A stretch of DNA of 64,000 bases from Girardinichthys multiradiatus (lineage: Eukaryota; Chordata; Actinopteri; Cyprinodontiformes; Goodeidae): the NCBI RefSeq assembly GCF_021462225.1, contig NC_061816.1:12735390-12799389 (forward strand), read 5' to 3'. The translations under genes were made by a program, and so were the position numbers. The notes beneath the pieces are model-generated. The model did not search any database. It was not told the origin of the DNA and saw only the letters and a program-made list of their open reading frames with translations. How positions within the stretch are numbered: position 1 is the first letter of the stretch; the number at the start of each line of letters is the position of its first letter. Shown one piece after another: positions 13,401 through 52,807 of this stretch.

Positions 13401-16400
13401 TTCTGTGTAAATATCTCATATTTCAAAGTGGGACACCCGCGGCTTAAAATCCGGTGCGGCCTGTACAAAATTGGTTTTCTTTCTAAAATTAGAGCATGCG
13501 GCTTTTAATCAGGTGCGCTCTGTAGTCCGAAATTTACGGTACTTCTAAAGCGCATTAAGAGGGACAAGGATCTGGTAAAATCACGACTCCAGCTTTTCCA
13601 AAAATACTGAGACCAACTTCATCGACAGAACGTCTTTCGGCTTGAGGCCTTCAGTAAGGTCATCAAAGAACATCCATTTGTTGTTAAATAAAAAAGGAAT
13701 AAAAAAAAGATGCTTAATTAATAATACGCATTTGAGAGGGTGGGATTCAACATGTGTTAGGTTTAAAGGTGAATCATATCACACACCAACCTTGGATGGT
13801 TTGTTGACATTTAAGGCAGACCTGGAGGTTTTCTTTGGTAGACCAGAACCGTCTCTTGCAACACTACGTCTTGGTCCAGACATACAAAAAATACAGATAA
13901 TAACTTGCTGGGAATTCCCGTGGGTCATCAATTTTGGAGAAAAGTCCAGTTATTAAAATGCCCTGTTGTCACATGTTTTCTACAATGAAGGATACTCCCT
14001 TCATTCTGTCAGTGTATTTATTTCTTACCTTTATCCCGACTGACACATTGGACAAATAGATCATTTTATTTATCGGTATCATTTCTGCAAACTTAGCTTG
14101 GAGATGAAAATAAACAAAATTCCCACTAATACACGTTAATCGGATTCCCTTGTTGATAGCAGGCATGAACTCAGGAAGACTGGATAATGAGATTGGATGA
14201 AAAGGTACTTCAACAAATAATTTAAGGGTGTGCACATTTGTGCAAGCAGGTTTTTAGAACTTCTCACTTATGTATGTTTTCCAATTGAACTTAATAATCT
14301 AAAGTTTAATCCTTTAGATCACAGAAAGCAAAATGCATTTTAACATAGGTGTGTACATATACGAGAGCTGCTATAAATACTCCCTTAAACAAGTACATCT
14401 GCACATTTCTGAACAGAATAAGGTTTAAAATCCCCTCACACATACTTTGAATGCCACCAAGTGAGGATAGGCCTTTCTGTAGCAGTGAGCATCCCTGTTG
14501 GAGCCAAACCGGGAGTACGGTATGGATCTGTAAACATTTGTCTTCTTCAGCTGCAAGTCTTCCTGAAGACACTTGAGGTCTGTTGCCACCATTCTGGGCT
14601 CTTTGCTCTAAAGACAATGTAGCACATAAAGTTTTTAGCAAAGTTTTAACCAGTAAACAAACATGTAAGCAACACTTTCTGTTTTACTTTTCAAATGGAG
14701 CATATGTATACAATCTGAACCTCTCAACAGCAAAATTAGATGAGCAGGGGTGAATACCTGTTCAACCAAGATGAGTGATCTGATTAGCTGTACAAGCTGC
14801 TGTTTAGAGAGCTGGGTGGGGTGTTCGTCCATCTTTTCACACTGGTCCTCGATCCTTTCTCTCCACACACCAAAGGACAAATCTACTGCAACAGAAAGGA
14901 GTCGGATTAGAGCACCGATGGAGTCAGGAAAACCGTTACTGCTGGCAACGATGGACTGATCGCAGCCCTCAGCCGATAAGCTCTCAGAAGTTCGTTGTAT
15001 ATCCACAAATGTCAAGATTCGATTCCAATGTGAAGTTTTTACATCTCGAGGAAGTGTTGAAAACAAATAGTCTGGAACTATTTCAAGCAAGAATAATGCG
15101 CCTTTTCCACTGGCTCGTTTTAGGCGGTGCGGGTCCGCTCCACTCAGCCTCTCTCTACTCGGTACGGTACCAGTTGCGTTTCCATTGACCCGCTGACGGC
15201 TGAAGCTCCACCTCCAGGTGTCAGTGTAGTGCCGCTATTAATGTTACTGTGTGACATTGTCACATTGAAGCAATCTGTGTGAAACTATAAATTAATAAAT
15301 AGAAAATAAAAAGATAAACAAAATACAAATAATTGTCGTTTTATTGTTTACGCGAGAACGTCTTATATGCGATTTTATGCATACAATGATCCAATGGGAT
15401 AATTATCTGGACCACTGCCCAGCCAGAGGGCTCAGGCGTTCTGATGTGAGGGCGGTGTGGCAGAAGCAGCAGAGGAGAGACGCTGCTGTCTGGATTGGTG
15501 AAGCTCCAAAGTTTGCCTGAAAAAGTTACAATTTCAGGCTTCATGGGGAGGTTTTTGTCTCAGCCATGGCAATAACGAAGACGAGGACTTTAATGCGCAA
15601 AACTTCTGACTGTGGTGAAGTTAGTTTCAGGTTGGATATTCGTGCTCCCCGGATTCACCGGTGTCTTCCTCCCGTTTGATTTCATGGTCGTGTTGTTTTG
15701 TGTGTTTTGGGGGAAATGTTTGTGCGTCTGAACAGCTGATTTTATGTGTGATCAGCTGGTTTAGGATATTAAATACAGCGACCCGCTTGTGTGTCATTCA
15801 GAAAGCTGATGTGTCCTTTTTCTTTTCTTTCAGCCTTCAGGCATGATTTGTGATTTGTAAATAATAAAATGATATTTCGGTTTGACCCTCTCCAGCCATT
15901 GTCGTCCTTAATATTTTTGTAGTCGCTCTTGCGTGTTATTAACTTTTCTCTGTACTACCTCAGCAAAAACTCATTTCTCCTGGTCCCATATCCAATCAGT
16001 AAACAGCACCCGACTCAACCACGGTCAGACCTGCTCAGGAGCAGGGACCAAGAAAGTAGCTACCGGTACAAAAAAAAAAAAAAACTCGCAAAGCAAGCCG
16101 ACTAGAGTAGGGCCAAATCGAACCAGTGGAAAGGGGGCATATGAGACCACTCCAAAATAAAGCAAAATTTCTAAGAAACATCTAACCAGGTGTTTTACTC
16201 TAAATATGGCTAAAAATGCCTCTAGTTGCACAAGCAGCAAAGTAAAGAAGCAGTTTTCCAGGCTCAAATTTCCTCAGTTCTCAAATTTTTAGGAGTATAA
16301 ATTATAACATTTACGGTAGGCAATGAGATCGGAAATAAAGTCTTCAAAATATTAACGTTTGGCATATTTCGTTTATCAATACTCATCCACACCTGGAAAA

Positions 16401-17327
16401 TACTTCAGAATCAGCTTTAGCCTGTGCACACAAACACCACCTCAAATGTAGCCATTCAAAGTATTTGGTAACAGAAGGATCAAAAGAGCTTTTAGAACTT
16501 GAAGCACATATTTCCTAGTATTATTCTGCAAAGAAAACGCCAAAAAGAGCCCCCCGCCCCAACAGAGAAGTCATGTACAAATTTTGTATTTGACCGCCTC
16601 CCATCCCTCCAAAAATCCCAGCGATCAACTGATAAATGGATTCAGCTGTACAGGAACTCAAAATGACACCCAAATTAAATTAGTGCTCAACTGTTTAATT
16701 TCAAAGAAAATTAAGAGACTCTCGAGAAAAAGAGATGCAATTCACAGGCCTGTCCATGGGAATGTCATTAAGTCCTTTATTTCCCCCTGCATGTGTCATA
16801 ACAGAAAACCAGCAGGACATTCGTTTTGATGGTGCTGTTTCTGCAGTTTAATGGAGGTACTTACAAGACTGTGCTCGCTTTGGGTTTGGATTCCTGCCTC
16901 TTGGAAGTGGAGCAGGAGCGAAACGAGCGCTGAGAATTTCTAAGTAAGATCTTCTCATTCGAGCTGAAAAAGAAGGGGGAAAGCAGTATTTTAATCAGAA
17001 AGAAAATAAACTGAATTTAATTCTGTATTTTCGCTAAGACGGCTGTTTCTGCAGAAAACCCGAGTGTACGTCAATATTTAGGTGTAAACACACCTATTAA
17101 CTTTCTAACATGATCAGTGAAGGCGCTTGTTAGCACTGGGGGCGCGCATCATGGCAACATTAGCATGGTAGCAAAGCTCAACCAGCTTTAGCATAAAGAG
17201 CATAATTAGGTCGGCTTTAAACCCGTATAAATACCTGTTCTGCGTCTGAGCCAGACTTACCTGCAATTTTAGGCTGTGGTGCAGGTATTTCCACCAAGGC
17301 ACGTCGTTGCTGACACAGCGCCGCCAT
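10388..17327 (-). CDS. Unrecognised six-exon gene, soluble helical protein of about 325 residues
   Basis: Six coding exons join in consistent phase: 17261-17327, 16865-16963, 14758-15077 (or 15071), 14446-14607, 12306-12532 and 10388-10490. The total is 978 bases (325 residues) or 972 with the alternative acceptor. The start is the first ATG in exon 1, in the good context AACAATGGC. The protein begins MAALCQQRRALVEIPAPQPK, continues with a basic proline-containing stretch, then becomes leucine-rich, probably all-helical, and ends GYTEGFSMDTK. I see no signal peptide, membrane segment, zinc-binding pattern or nucleotide-binding motif. All introns are GT-AG. Two transposons lie inside introns. 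I do not recognise the family, so no function is assigned; codon use and splice consistency make a real gene very likely. Confidence 0.85.
10980..11960 (-). mobile_element. Decayed Tc1-like transposon copy
   Basis: Around 11265-11295 the minus strand reads GSIMLW, part of the KHGGGSxMxWG motif of Tc1-type transposases. The flanks (transition phrases around 11120-11180) look like a widespread fish Tc1-type repeat. The copy is too degraded for an open frame; the boundaries are approximate. It lies in the intron between coding exons 5 and 6 of the unrecognised gene. Confidence 0.6.
12306..12532 (-). CDS. Unrecognised gene, coding exon 5
   Basis: Acceptor TTCCCTCAG, donor GTACGT, 227 bases. It encodes a tryptophan-rich helical segment (QEWGQVLLRNKEWDAVLEHS, then LMAWRYTSDLPQWDTVNH) followed by a histidine cluster HHHPEAS and GLELLRR. 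The pattern of helices with W and L spacing resembles TPR- or HEAT-like helical repeats in style only. Confidence 0.85.
12730..13539 (+). mobile_element. Pogo/Tigger-like DNA transposon remnant with terminal inverted repeats
   Basis: The left end CCGTAAATTTCAGACTA and the right end TAGTCCGAAATTTACGG are near-perfect inverted repeats, flanked by TA on both sides (12728-12729 and 13540-13541), as expected of the Tc1/mariner superfamily. At about 13045-13149 the plus strand encodes an acidic tail containing FISDAEEQDFDGYG and then a stop, like the C-terminus of pogo-type transposases. The rest of the transposase is deleted. It lies in the intron between exons 4 and 5. Confidence 0.75.
14446..14607 (-). 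CDS. Unrecognised gene, coding exon 4
   Basis: 54 codons, phase 0 at both ends, with acceptor TGTCTTTAG and donor GTATGT. It contains KEPRMVATDLKCLQEDLQLK and a tyrosine/arginine-rich stretch with YSRFGSNRDAHCYRKAYP. The motif is distinctive but I cannot attach it to a named family. Confidence 0.85.
14758..15077 (-). CDS. Unrecognised gene, coding exon 3 (acceptor uncertain)
   Basis: About 105 codons in frame with exons 2 and 4, ending VEQ before donor GTATTC. It includes DYLFSTLPRDVKTSHWNRI and a leucine-rich helical part containing QLVQLIRSLILVEQ. Two in-frame acceptors are possible: ATAG before 15077 and CAG before 15071, which differ by two residues. A transposon-like inverted repeat ends only about 20 bases upstream of the acceptor, so the usual pyrimidine tract and branch point are partly supplied by inserted DNA. 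Confidence 0.75.
15098..16138. mobile_element. Non-autonomous DNA transposon, about 1.04 kb
   Basis: The left end GCGCCTTTTCCACTGGCTCG matches the reverse complement of the right end, CGAACCAGTGGAAAGGGGGC, at 17 of 20 positions. The termini and internal phrases such as TGAAGCTCCACCTCC resemble a common fish repeat. No transposase is visible, and the target duplication could not be fixed, so the superfamily (PIF/Harbinger or hAT) is unassigned. Its left end touches the acceptor region of exon 3 of the unrecognised gene. Confidence 0.7.
16865..16963 (-). CDS. Unrecognised gene, coding exon 2
   Basis: Acceptor TTTTTCAG precedes CTCGAATG. Read in phase from exon 1 it encodes a basic segment containing RMRRSYLEILSARF, then a proline/arginine-rich stretch ending KRAQS, with donor GTAAGT. 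The basic, proline-rich nature suggests a flexible region that might bind nucleic acid or act as a localisation signal, but that is speculation. Confidence 0.85.
17261..17327 (-). CDS. Unrecognised gene, coding exon 1
   Basis: Starts with ATG at 17327-17325 and encodes 22 residues plus one base, ending GCA G before the strong donor GTAAGT. The first residues are MAALCQQRR; alanine and arginine are frequent and there is no hydrophobic signal sequence. Confidence 0.85.
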
Positions 17328-17720
17328 TGTTACCAAACTTATATCAGTGATGGAGCTAACTACCTGCTAATAATAGCCAGAACTTTAAACCCCGCGGGGT
17401 GCAGAACAAATACTTCTCCACGTTGGCGAGCGGAGAACTACACAGTCCGCAGCTCCTTATGTGGATGTTATAAACTTCCCTTGCACGAAGCAAGAGATGC
17501 AAGGGAAGAATTACACGGACAGTCTAAACTTTCCAAAACTCAGGACAAGAAGTAGTCAACAACTTTTGTCTGCCAGGACAATGCTTCAAGAAGCGCGCGA
17601 CACGAGTTGCCGCGCGGGTGTGGCTTCCATCTGCATGCCCCAAACTGATTGGCTGAGGGGTGGACGTGCGTAAAGCACGCGCCGAATATGCGCTCTAGTA
17701 CCCGCCTACGCACGTACTCT
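17328..17720 (-). promoter_or_regulatory. CpG-rich promoter region of the unrecognised gene
   Basis: Directly upstream of the ATG is a GC- and CpG-rich stretch, in contrast to the AT-rich surroundings. It contains CGCGCG motifs near 17595-17620 and a CCAAT box on the minus strand (plus-strand ATTGG at 17648-17652, inside GATTGGCTGA, a good NF-Y site). No TATA box is obvious, as expected of a CpG-type housekeeping promoter. The transcription start is not determined. Confidence 0.6.
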
Positions 17721-18792
17721 CCTGGTGGAGAAAGGGTCACGTAGGACACGCAAGTTCCTCCAATAGATACGTTCTTTTTGGAGAAATGTTTACGTATTGA
17801 TATGTAATCTCTCGTTTTTATCCCTGGAAAAGAGGTCATTGCACCTAAAAATCATACATTGTTTTGGTCACTAAATGAAATGAAACAATAATATGCGTTA
17901 TAGCTAAAGCACGTTAAGACATTCTACTACCAAAATCTAGTTTTAGCTGAAATAACTTCAGTTAGAGGCTTATTGTAGCCATCTACCAGGGGTTTCTTGC
18001 ATGTACAGCCCATTTCATCAAACAGCATCTCAAAGGTATCAGGATATGAGATTAGGACTTTCCATTTCTACATTTTCAACAATTGTTCTCCAGCTCTCTC
18101 TAATACAGTATAATTCCTGTTGAGTTTTAATGAAATGCCCCTTTTCCACAGGCTCCACATAGCCAGCTCCATTCCCCTCAGCCCATTATGTTCACAAAAT
18201 ATTATTGCAGAAGTACTGGTACTTGTCTCTGCCAATCTTTAGTCTTGCCTTTATGATTTTTTTTTTCGAGAGCAAAGGTTTAATCACAATAGTTGCTGAA
18301 ATAATGTTATTTTAACTCAAAACAAATAAAACCATAAACTTTTTTTATGGAAAAAAGGCTACAGCATAAATCATTTGCAATGTATTACCTGTACAATATG
18401 AAAAAAAAAGTCCCAATATTAACCCTGTGAAAAGTTTTAGGAAAATTACATGAATGAAAGGAGTCATTGAACACATCAGACTGAAAAACATGATCAATAA
18501 AAAGGCATATACCTGTAAAACATCTTTTAATAGTTTGGTGGATTATTGCAAGAACAACAAAAAGCAAATTTAATTTCCTCTTTCTCAAAAGAGATATTCA
18601 GAATGATTGTATGCAATAAGAAATCATGTGAGCAGAAAAAGAAGTCGTCTAAAACAAAAAAAAATAAATTACATTTGAAAAACTAAAAATCAATAACATT
18701 TGATCAAAGTCAGATCAGTCAGAAATATTGCTACAAAATGTTTGATGTTACATTGGTATAATTTTAAACATTTTGTGGGAAGTTTCACAATT
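17721..18792. other. Intergenic stretch between the two genes
   Basis: Mostly AT-rich, with no supported coding exon. A decayed DNA-transposon fragment lies at about 17985-18140. The left edge abuts the promoter of the unrecognised gene; the right part may still be frmpd4 3' untranslated region if a distal polyadenylation site is used. Confidence 0.5.
17985..18140 (-). mobile_element. Decayed transposon fragment
   Basis: The phrase CAGCATCTCAAAGGTATCAG followed by GGACTTTCC matches, in degraded form, the reverse of the DLNPIE-encoding part of Tc1-type transposases as found in many fish repeats. It is short and heavily mutated. Confidence 0.45.
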
Positions 18793-19457
18793 TTTATTCT
18801 TCTTCTCAGAAATAATACAAAGTATGACAAAGTAAAGCAATGTTATGATACTTTATTTAGGTTTTTGCTATTTAAAGCATATTCTTTCTGTTTTTCAAAC
18901 AAGCAAAAGTGCAACAATTTACTCAGAGATCTGACACTGGCAAATTTTACCTAAAGCTCTAAAATAGTTTTTCTTATAATTATATTTGTATTAAAACTTT
19001 ACATAACTAAACATAAAGTGACTTCCTTTCATCCCTGCAAAATATTAAAGTAAATTAAGCCGAGTTCTCCATGGCTTCACCAAAGTGCTACTTCCAATTA
19101 TACAACTATATAGTATTAATGTACATTATATACATTTTTATATAAGTGACATAATGCACAGGTAAAAGGGTAGAGTATCTACTAGGTACATTTATTACAA
19201 AGGTTTGTAACAGTATGGCTTTGTAAATATACATTACAATAATGTCGTCAGTGAAACTATTTACTCTCATTAAGCATTTCAATAATATGTCATTTTAATG
19301 TTATGTTTAACTGCAATAAATATCTTTAGACATAAAAACCACCTAGACACAACAGGAAAACATCTGACTCTTTCAGAGAACTCAAAAACAGTAAGATGTC
19401 TAAAGACAGACTTCTACTGACTGCATAGGCCATACTATAAAGCATTGGAAATAGCCT
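18793..19457 (-). other. Probable 3' untranslated region of frmpd4
   Basis: An AT-rich stretch directly after the frmpd4 stop codon. Minus-strand AATAAA occurs at 19191-19196, 18852-18857 and 18793-18798, so several polyadenylation sites are possible. The extent is inferred from these motifs only. Confidence 0.45.
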
Positions 19458-47003
<27,546 letters not shown>

Positions 47004-47708
47004 CTAAAAGAAGAGAAAAAGGAAAACAGGTGACATTTATACACGAAACATATTGATAAACTAACTAAAGCAAAAAGAAATCAGCAGAAACACACATAAC
47101 CAAAATGAATTATTAACTATTTGTCCTTTATTTGACCTTCATCGCATCAGTGTTCCTACAGACTTTCCTTTTCTAAATCCCCAACATTTCCTCGACTCAA
47201 ATTCCAAGGTTTTTCCATCAGGTTTTTCTTAAATCTGGACATTTGATTAAAAATCTTTTTTTCTAACAGGGTTTTAGTATCAGAAAACTTGAAACAATTG
47301 GTTTCTGATTTGGGCTCTTGACAAAATTAGATCTTTAACACACACTTGCTCAGCTTGGACTGAATTATCCCACATTCAATACATATTCTTTAAAGCACAG
47401 CTTGTGATATATGATATATTTCTGTTTGTAAAAAATGTAAAAATAGTTTTTACCAGGTCTTAAAAAGTCAGAAAAAGTAAAACATTTAATAATCTTGTTT
47501 TTAAGGACTTAAAACGTTCTAAGTATAAGGTCTTAAAATACATTTAGTTTTAAATGTTTTAAATTTCCATGCTTATTCATTCATATATTCTTCTATCAAC
47601 AATCATTTGTTTTGACAAATAAAGTGGTGCCATTCATTTGTTCTGTGATTTATATCTCTGGCTGAGTATTTCAGGTGTTTTTATGCTGTGAAAAAATGCA
47701 AATTCTAA

Positions 47709-48068
47709 TTAGAGATACATGAATCAATAGGATAAAGCCCAGCATCGGACAATTTTCTCTTCATGACCTAGATTTGATGCATTCATGAAATATATCAAAC
47801 CTAATAGCTCACAGTCCTTTCAGTCTGTAAACATATCAACCAACAGCTGTACTCTGATGACTTTTTTCCAATTTAGTAAATATCTATACATGTGCTTTGA
47901 TGCAACAATGGTGATTAACGTAACTGCTTCATTTTCTGTTGGATTTAAAACTGTTCTTATCAAAGAAACTGCAGCAAATTGTGAACAAAAAACCAAAAAT
48001 CAGAATAGGCCTCAAAAGAAAACTGGAAATCAGTATTGGCCAGGAAAAGGCTGATCGGTGCATCCCTC
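47709..48068. mobile_element. Degraded short DNA element
   Basis: The right end GGCTGATCGGTGCATCCCTC and a diverged left end (TAGAGATACATGAATCA) form an imperfect inverted repeat; the right end matches a terminal phrase frequent in fish DNA repeats. Boundaries are approximate. Confidence 0.45.
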
Positions 48069-50139
48069 CCCATAATGGGGGAAGCAAAAAGCACTGCTCT
48101 AAGGAATTTATCTGTATATTTAGCATGACCCTCAACCCTGTAAAAATTACTGGTCCTAAAACTGGCAGTTAAAAATCAAACTGTTCTTGTTATATTATCC
48201 ACATCCGGCTCCCTCATAATGGGAAAAGGTATCGTTACATTTATTTGGCTTGAAAACTGGGATTTAAATAGCTGGCTAAGGGCCACAGTTAAAAACTTTT
48301 ATTAATTATATATTGTAGGGATGCAATGAAGTCCAGCAACATTAGTTTAAAAGTATTTGAGACACATGAAACGGTTGAAAAATTTTATTTTTAACTTGCT
48401 TAAAGTATTAGTAAAGTACATTCTTGGGTGATTTGCCATAACCCCTGAAAGAACCACAGGTGCAGTTTAATATCCAGGTCTAAGAGGGGGCAGGCGATAA
48501 AACTGTACATTAAAGGATCTTTACTTTATAGTGATGAATGTATTTTTTATCTTTTAGATAATGGAACAAGGAATAAAGGCTAAAAACATTTTTCCATACT
48601 TATCCAGATCTGGAAAATGCTTAAATCTATTCCACACTTTTCCCAACTTTTCAAGACTGCGCTGATTTAAAAAGAATAACTATATTAACATGCCATTATT
48701 ATATTACATGTAGTTAATTATAAGGTATCTATTCTGGGACCTTCTTGATTCAGAAAACCTACAGCTCTTCTCAAAGGTACTCTATGACACTCTGGTTAGA
48801 ATGCACTCAATCCAGTCATTGTGACTCCACGTCTCTCGGCGAGTCTTGCTGTGTGGTTTAGTTCTGCTTAGTGCAATCGACCGCAGTCAAACAACCGGTC
48901 ATTGATTCCGTAGCTTGGCAATCAGTGGCTGCAAATACGAGCGCCGTTGTGGCAGTCGCACACCGGAGTTGTACAAGTGAAGTGATGGAAAGCAAAAATC
49001 TGATGTGAAAGCTGACTTGTTTATTGCAAATTATACTAGCATTGTTGATATATTGAAAAATCAAAAATAAAATCTTCATGGGACAAAAATGCTGATGCAT
49101 AATTAATGCAAGGATTAGAAATAAATGTTTTCTTTATGTTGTGAAATCAGCAACCAAAGTAAATTAATATTTGCATGTGAAAAAGATTCCTTTGAATAAA
49201 TGAAAATGCATACTATATAAGAACGTCATCACCGTAAGAATCCAGCTGGTTGATTCTCACATTGTGCTGTCGATGGGTTGGATACATCTTTCTGTCATGC
49301 CATTGCTTTGAGAAGTCAGAAAATAAAATCCTGAGTAAAAACAAAATACAGGTCTTCTTGTATACTACGCCTGAGAAAATTGGAATAAAAATGAAAAAAT
49401 TCTGGCATCATTTGTGTCAGAAAACAGGGATATTTCCATACTTCCATTAATAAAAGGCATAAAAAACTAAAGAAAACAGCCAGAAATCAGGACGTTCCTG
49501 ATAGCGACACTGTTGGGCTTCTCTTCATTCCATTGCAATCCATGGGTTTCACTTGGAAGCTTGTGTTTCTGGCCATCTTAAGTGATTCCAATGAAAAAAA
49601 AGGTGGAAAAAAACAACAGATCCAGCACCACTCCCGAATCCCAATCAGAGGCTCTCGCGTTCGATATATCCAGCGGCCGTGGTGTTAACGGTGATGCATA
49701 TCCCTTGTGTGCGGCCAGACAGTCATCTGTGCTTGTCATTGTGCTGCTGCTCAGAGCAGCTTTGGTCCAAACTGAACTAAACTGCTGCGGCCTTGCCTCC
49801 TTTATCCCATAATCCCTCTCATCACAGAGAAAACAAATCCATGCTCTGTGTGTGAGTATTTCAGTGTGAGTGTATCCAGCTGCGTGAGTGTGTGTATGTG
49901 TGTCTATATTCTGAACATATAAATAAATCTTTAAGTATTTCATCTCAAACTATGTTGCCGGCAATGAATTCGTTTACTTGCACCTGTTAAAAAGATAACA
50001 GATTTTTATTTATAAAAAAAAAAACTATTTAAACTAGACGGAAGAAAACAAGTCAAACACAAACATGTTTACATGAACATGCTAGCTACCAAAAAAAACT
50101 AGCTCGCTATAAAACTAGGAAACCATGGAAACCAAATAT

Positions 50140-50580
50140 TTACATACACTATAAAAGGAGGCATTACCTTAATGCTAGAAGAATATGAGACAAATTCTTT
50201 TTTTCAAAGTCTGGAGTTCACCTACACTAAGATTACAAAGCCATCGTTGACTTTAAGCCATCTGCAAAAGCCCAGATGATGTCATGCATTTGAAAGCTTC
50301 TGATAGGTTAATTCACAACATTTGAAGTAACCACAATCACATGTGGTTGTATTTTAAGGCGACACCCATTAGTTAAAAAGCGGCTTAAGGAGAACAAAGT
50401 TACATGGTTTTGGAGTGGCCAAAATCTGTGGGCAAAGCTTAAAAAGTTTACGAGCAAAGAGGCTACAAACATGATTGAGTTACACCACTTCTGTCAGGAG
50501 GAATTGGCTGAAATCCCACCAAACTACTGTGAAAAGCTTGGGAAAAAATATAATGATCAAAAGGCATTTTTACCCATTAC
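50140..50580 (+). mobile_element. Decayed Tc1-like transposon
   Basis: The left part carries ATTTACATACACT, a phrase of fish Tc1 ends, and CCCAGATGATGTCATG inside. Around 50440-50540 the plus strand still encodes KKFTSKEATNMIE and FCQEELAEIPPNYCEKLG, a transposase-like remnant. No open frame survives. Confidence 0.6.
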
Positions 50581-50959
50581 TAAGAAGATGTTTGTAAAGT
50601 TTTGAATTTGAAGAGATGAAAAAAAATCTCAAAAACATTATGCCACTCATTATTCTGTTATTTATCTAAAATAAAGAATTCTGCTAATCCTAACGGACCT
50701 AAAAAAGGGAAAAGTTTAGTCTGATTTAATGTCAGACAGAAAGAAAAAAAAGGTGGTATTTATTTAATTTTCTGCATTTCAGTATCTGGTTTCAACCAGC
50801 GATACCTGCAACCAGCAGCTTTTTAACAGGAAGATCAACTATGATTGCACTCCTGGAATTTGTAGAAAAAAATAACTGCTACAGATAAAAATGAAAACAC
50901 TGTAGGTGCTTTCTTAAATTTGAAGAAGCTTTTTAAATGTTGAGCATAAAACATTACAA

Positions 50960-51230
50960 AGGAAACAGCAAAGATTTGGTGTAAGAGGGGTAGCACTGTG
51001 TTGGCTACGAAGTTATTTAGAAAATAGAGTGTGGAGTATGTTCAATCAAACTATATATATTAACAGTTACTAAAAGCTTCGTATTGGATGCTCCAAGGTT
51101 CAGTACTGGGACCAGTATTCTTTCTTTTGTGTAATAATGGTATCTGTAAAGTTTATAAACTGCTATATTGTGTGCTGTTTGCAGACATCACAAGAAAAAG
51201 ACTTGAAACAACTACTTAAGACGAAACAAT
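50960..51230 (+). mobile_element. LINE reverse transcriptase fragment
   Basis: The plus strand encodes FGVRGVALCWLRSYLENRV at about 50975-51032, then QGSVLGPVFFLL near 51090-51126 and LFADITRK near 51176-51200, in interrupted frames. These are the RT motifs of a non-LTR element (GxRGxALxW, QGSVLGP, FADD with the second D lost). The catalytic FADD is altered and the copy is truncated. Confidence 0.7.
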
Positions 51231-52807
51231 TAAAGCATTTGTTTGATTGAATTAAATTGACTCTAAAGCTAAGTAAAATAAAATGTTTTATTTTTGTACC
51301 TTTTTGAACTAAACCAACAGAGAGAGAGACAGAAAGATACTAAACACAAGTAAAGAAAATAGGCGATGAATGTTAACAGAGAATTTCTTTAAACAGTTAA
51401 CACTGTGATACCAATGTTGCACTAGTAGATGGTTCGCACATTAACATGAACAACATCAAAATTCCAAAGAAAACAACGGGTGCATTGCTTAAGCTCAAAG
51501 TCACTTCAGCAAGTCGTCTTTACTACATCTAGATGTCTGAACACATTGAAGCGCTAACATCTCTTTGGCCGATTCACTATCTCTGCAATTAGTTGGACAG
51601 GTGTAGTCCAGCAAGAGTAGGTGAGTTGCTAATGAAATATTTTGTCTTAATCTTGCAAACTTTGACAAATCCCAACAAGCTTCCAACAAAAATCAAGCAT
51701 TATAATAAAAAATGTCTCAGCAGTCCACTATGGAGGGTTTCTCCGAACACGACAAACCTAATGTATTGACGCTAGGACTGTTCCCTTGAACCATTTCCCT
51801 TCAACAAGATAGAAATCCAATATGCACTCACAAGAAACATAACCAGTAGCATGTGTTAAGATTTGATGTGGCAGAAAAGGGCAGCTTATTGACTTCTTCC
51901 ATCAAGGTGATTAATTCATGTTTCTCAAAAACTTTGTCTCAAGGGATCAATTTTCCTCAGGCATTCACTTTATTATGGTCTGTGAACTTCACAACAGAAA
52001 CGTCATCGATGTCTTCTCCTTTCTTTGACAAAAATGTCCCTCAGAGTTAATTCTCTAAGAAACATTATGTTTAATGTAAGCTATTCAATACTGCTTAGAC
52101 TGTGTACTGACAAACGCTTTTGTGCTAGCAAGACGGAGGCTAAATGTATACCTGACGATGATGAAGCAGGGATAATTGCAAAGGCTGGCATACTTATATA
52201 TGTTTTATGTAATGTTGTAAACAGAGAGGTATAATGCCTCTTAGTTCAGAGATAAAAAAAACAGAACCCTGCTAATCTGTTCCAATCCTACAAAGAGTGT
52301 CATTATGGCTATTGATTAGGTCCAATTTTTTATTAGCCAGTTTAGAAAGATGAAGCTTGCACTATTTACCACACAACAATGCACATCTTCTTGAATGTTC
52401 ATTCAATGAATGGTCCTTGCACCTTTATATGTATTTCCACACTTCAAAGAGCTGACAAATGCTGAGCAATAAATGTCCACTCTCATTTAGTACCAAAGTT
52501 AATGGTTACTGAGGCTGTCAGGTCGCTTTTTGCGGCATCATATGTCAAACCTGGACACAATGCAGTCGAGCCAGCTGGCACTGACCATACTACTTAACCA
52601 TCGCTCCAGTCAGCAAGAACGCCGTGCCACACACACAAAACATATTCCTAATAAACCCTTCGAGTCAAATATACCGATGCTTTATTTAGATTCTTGCAGA
52701 AATGTAACTTAAACTAATGCATATTTACAATAAAAAAAAACTCTAGAGCTTAAAAGGCATTATCCATAGGTCTACTGTTCTTCTTTAGAGGTTTCAATCC
52801 TTATCCC

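Noticed and set aside
14750..14959. Plus-strand frame opposite exon 3 of the unrecognised gene
   Set aside because: Shadow of the minus-strand exon; no splice support.
49578..49943. 121-codon minus-strand frame, considered as an alternative frmpd4 first exon
   Set aside because: No donor in the right phase after it, and the N-terminal half is encoded by a TG-rich simple sequence.
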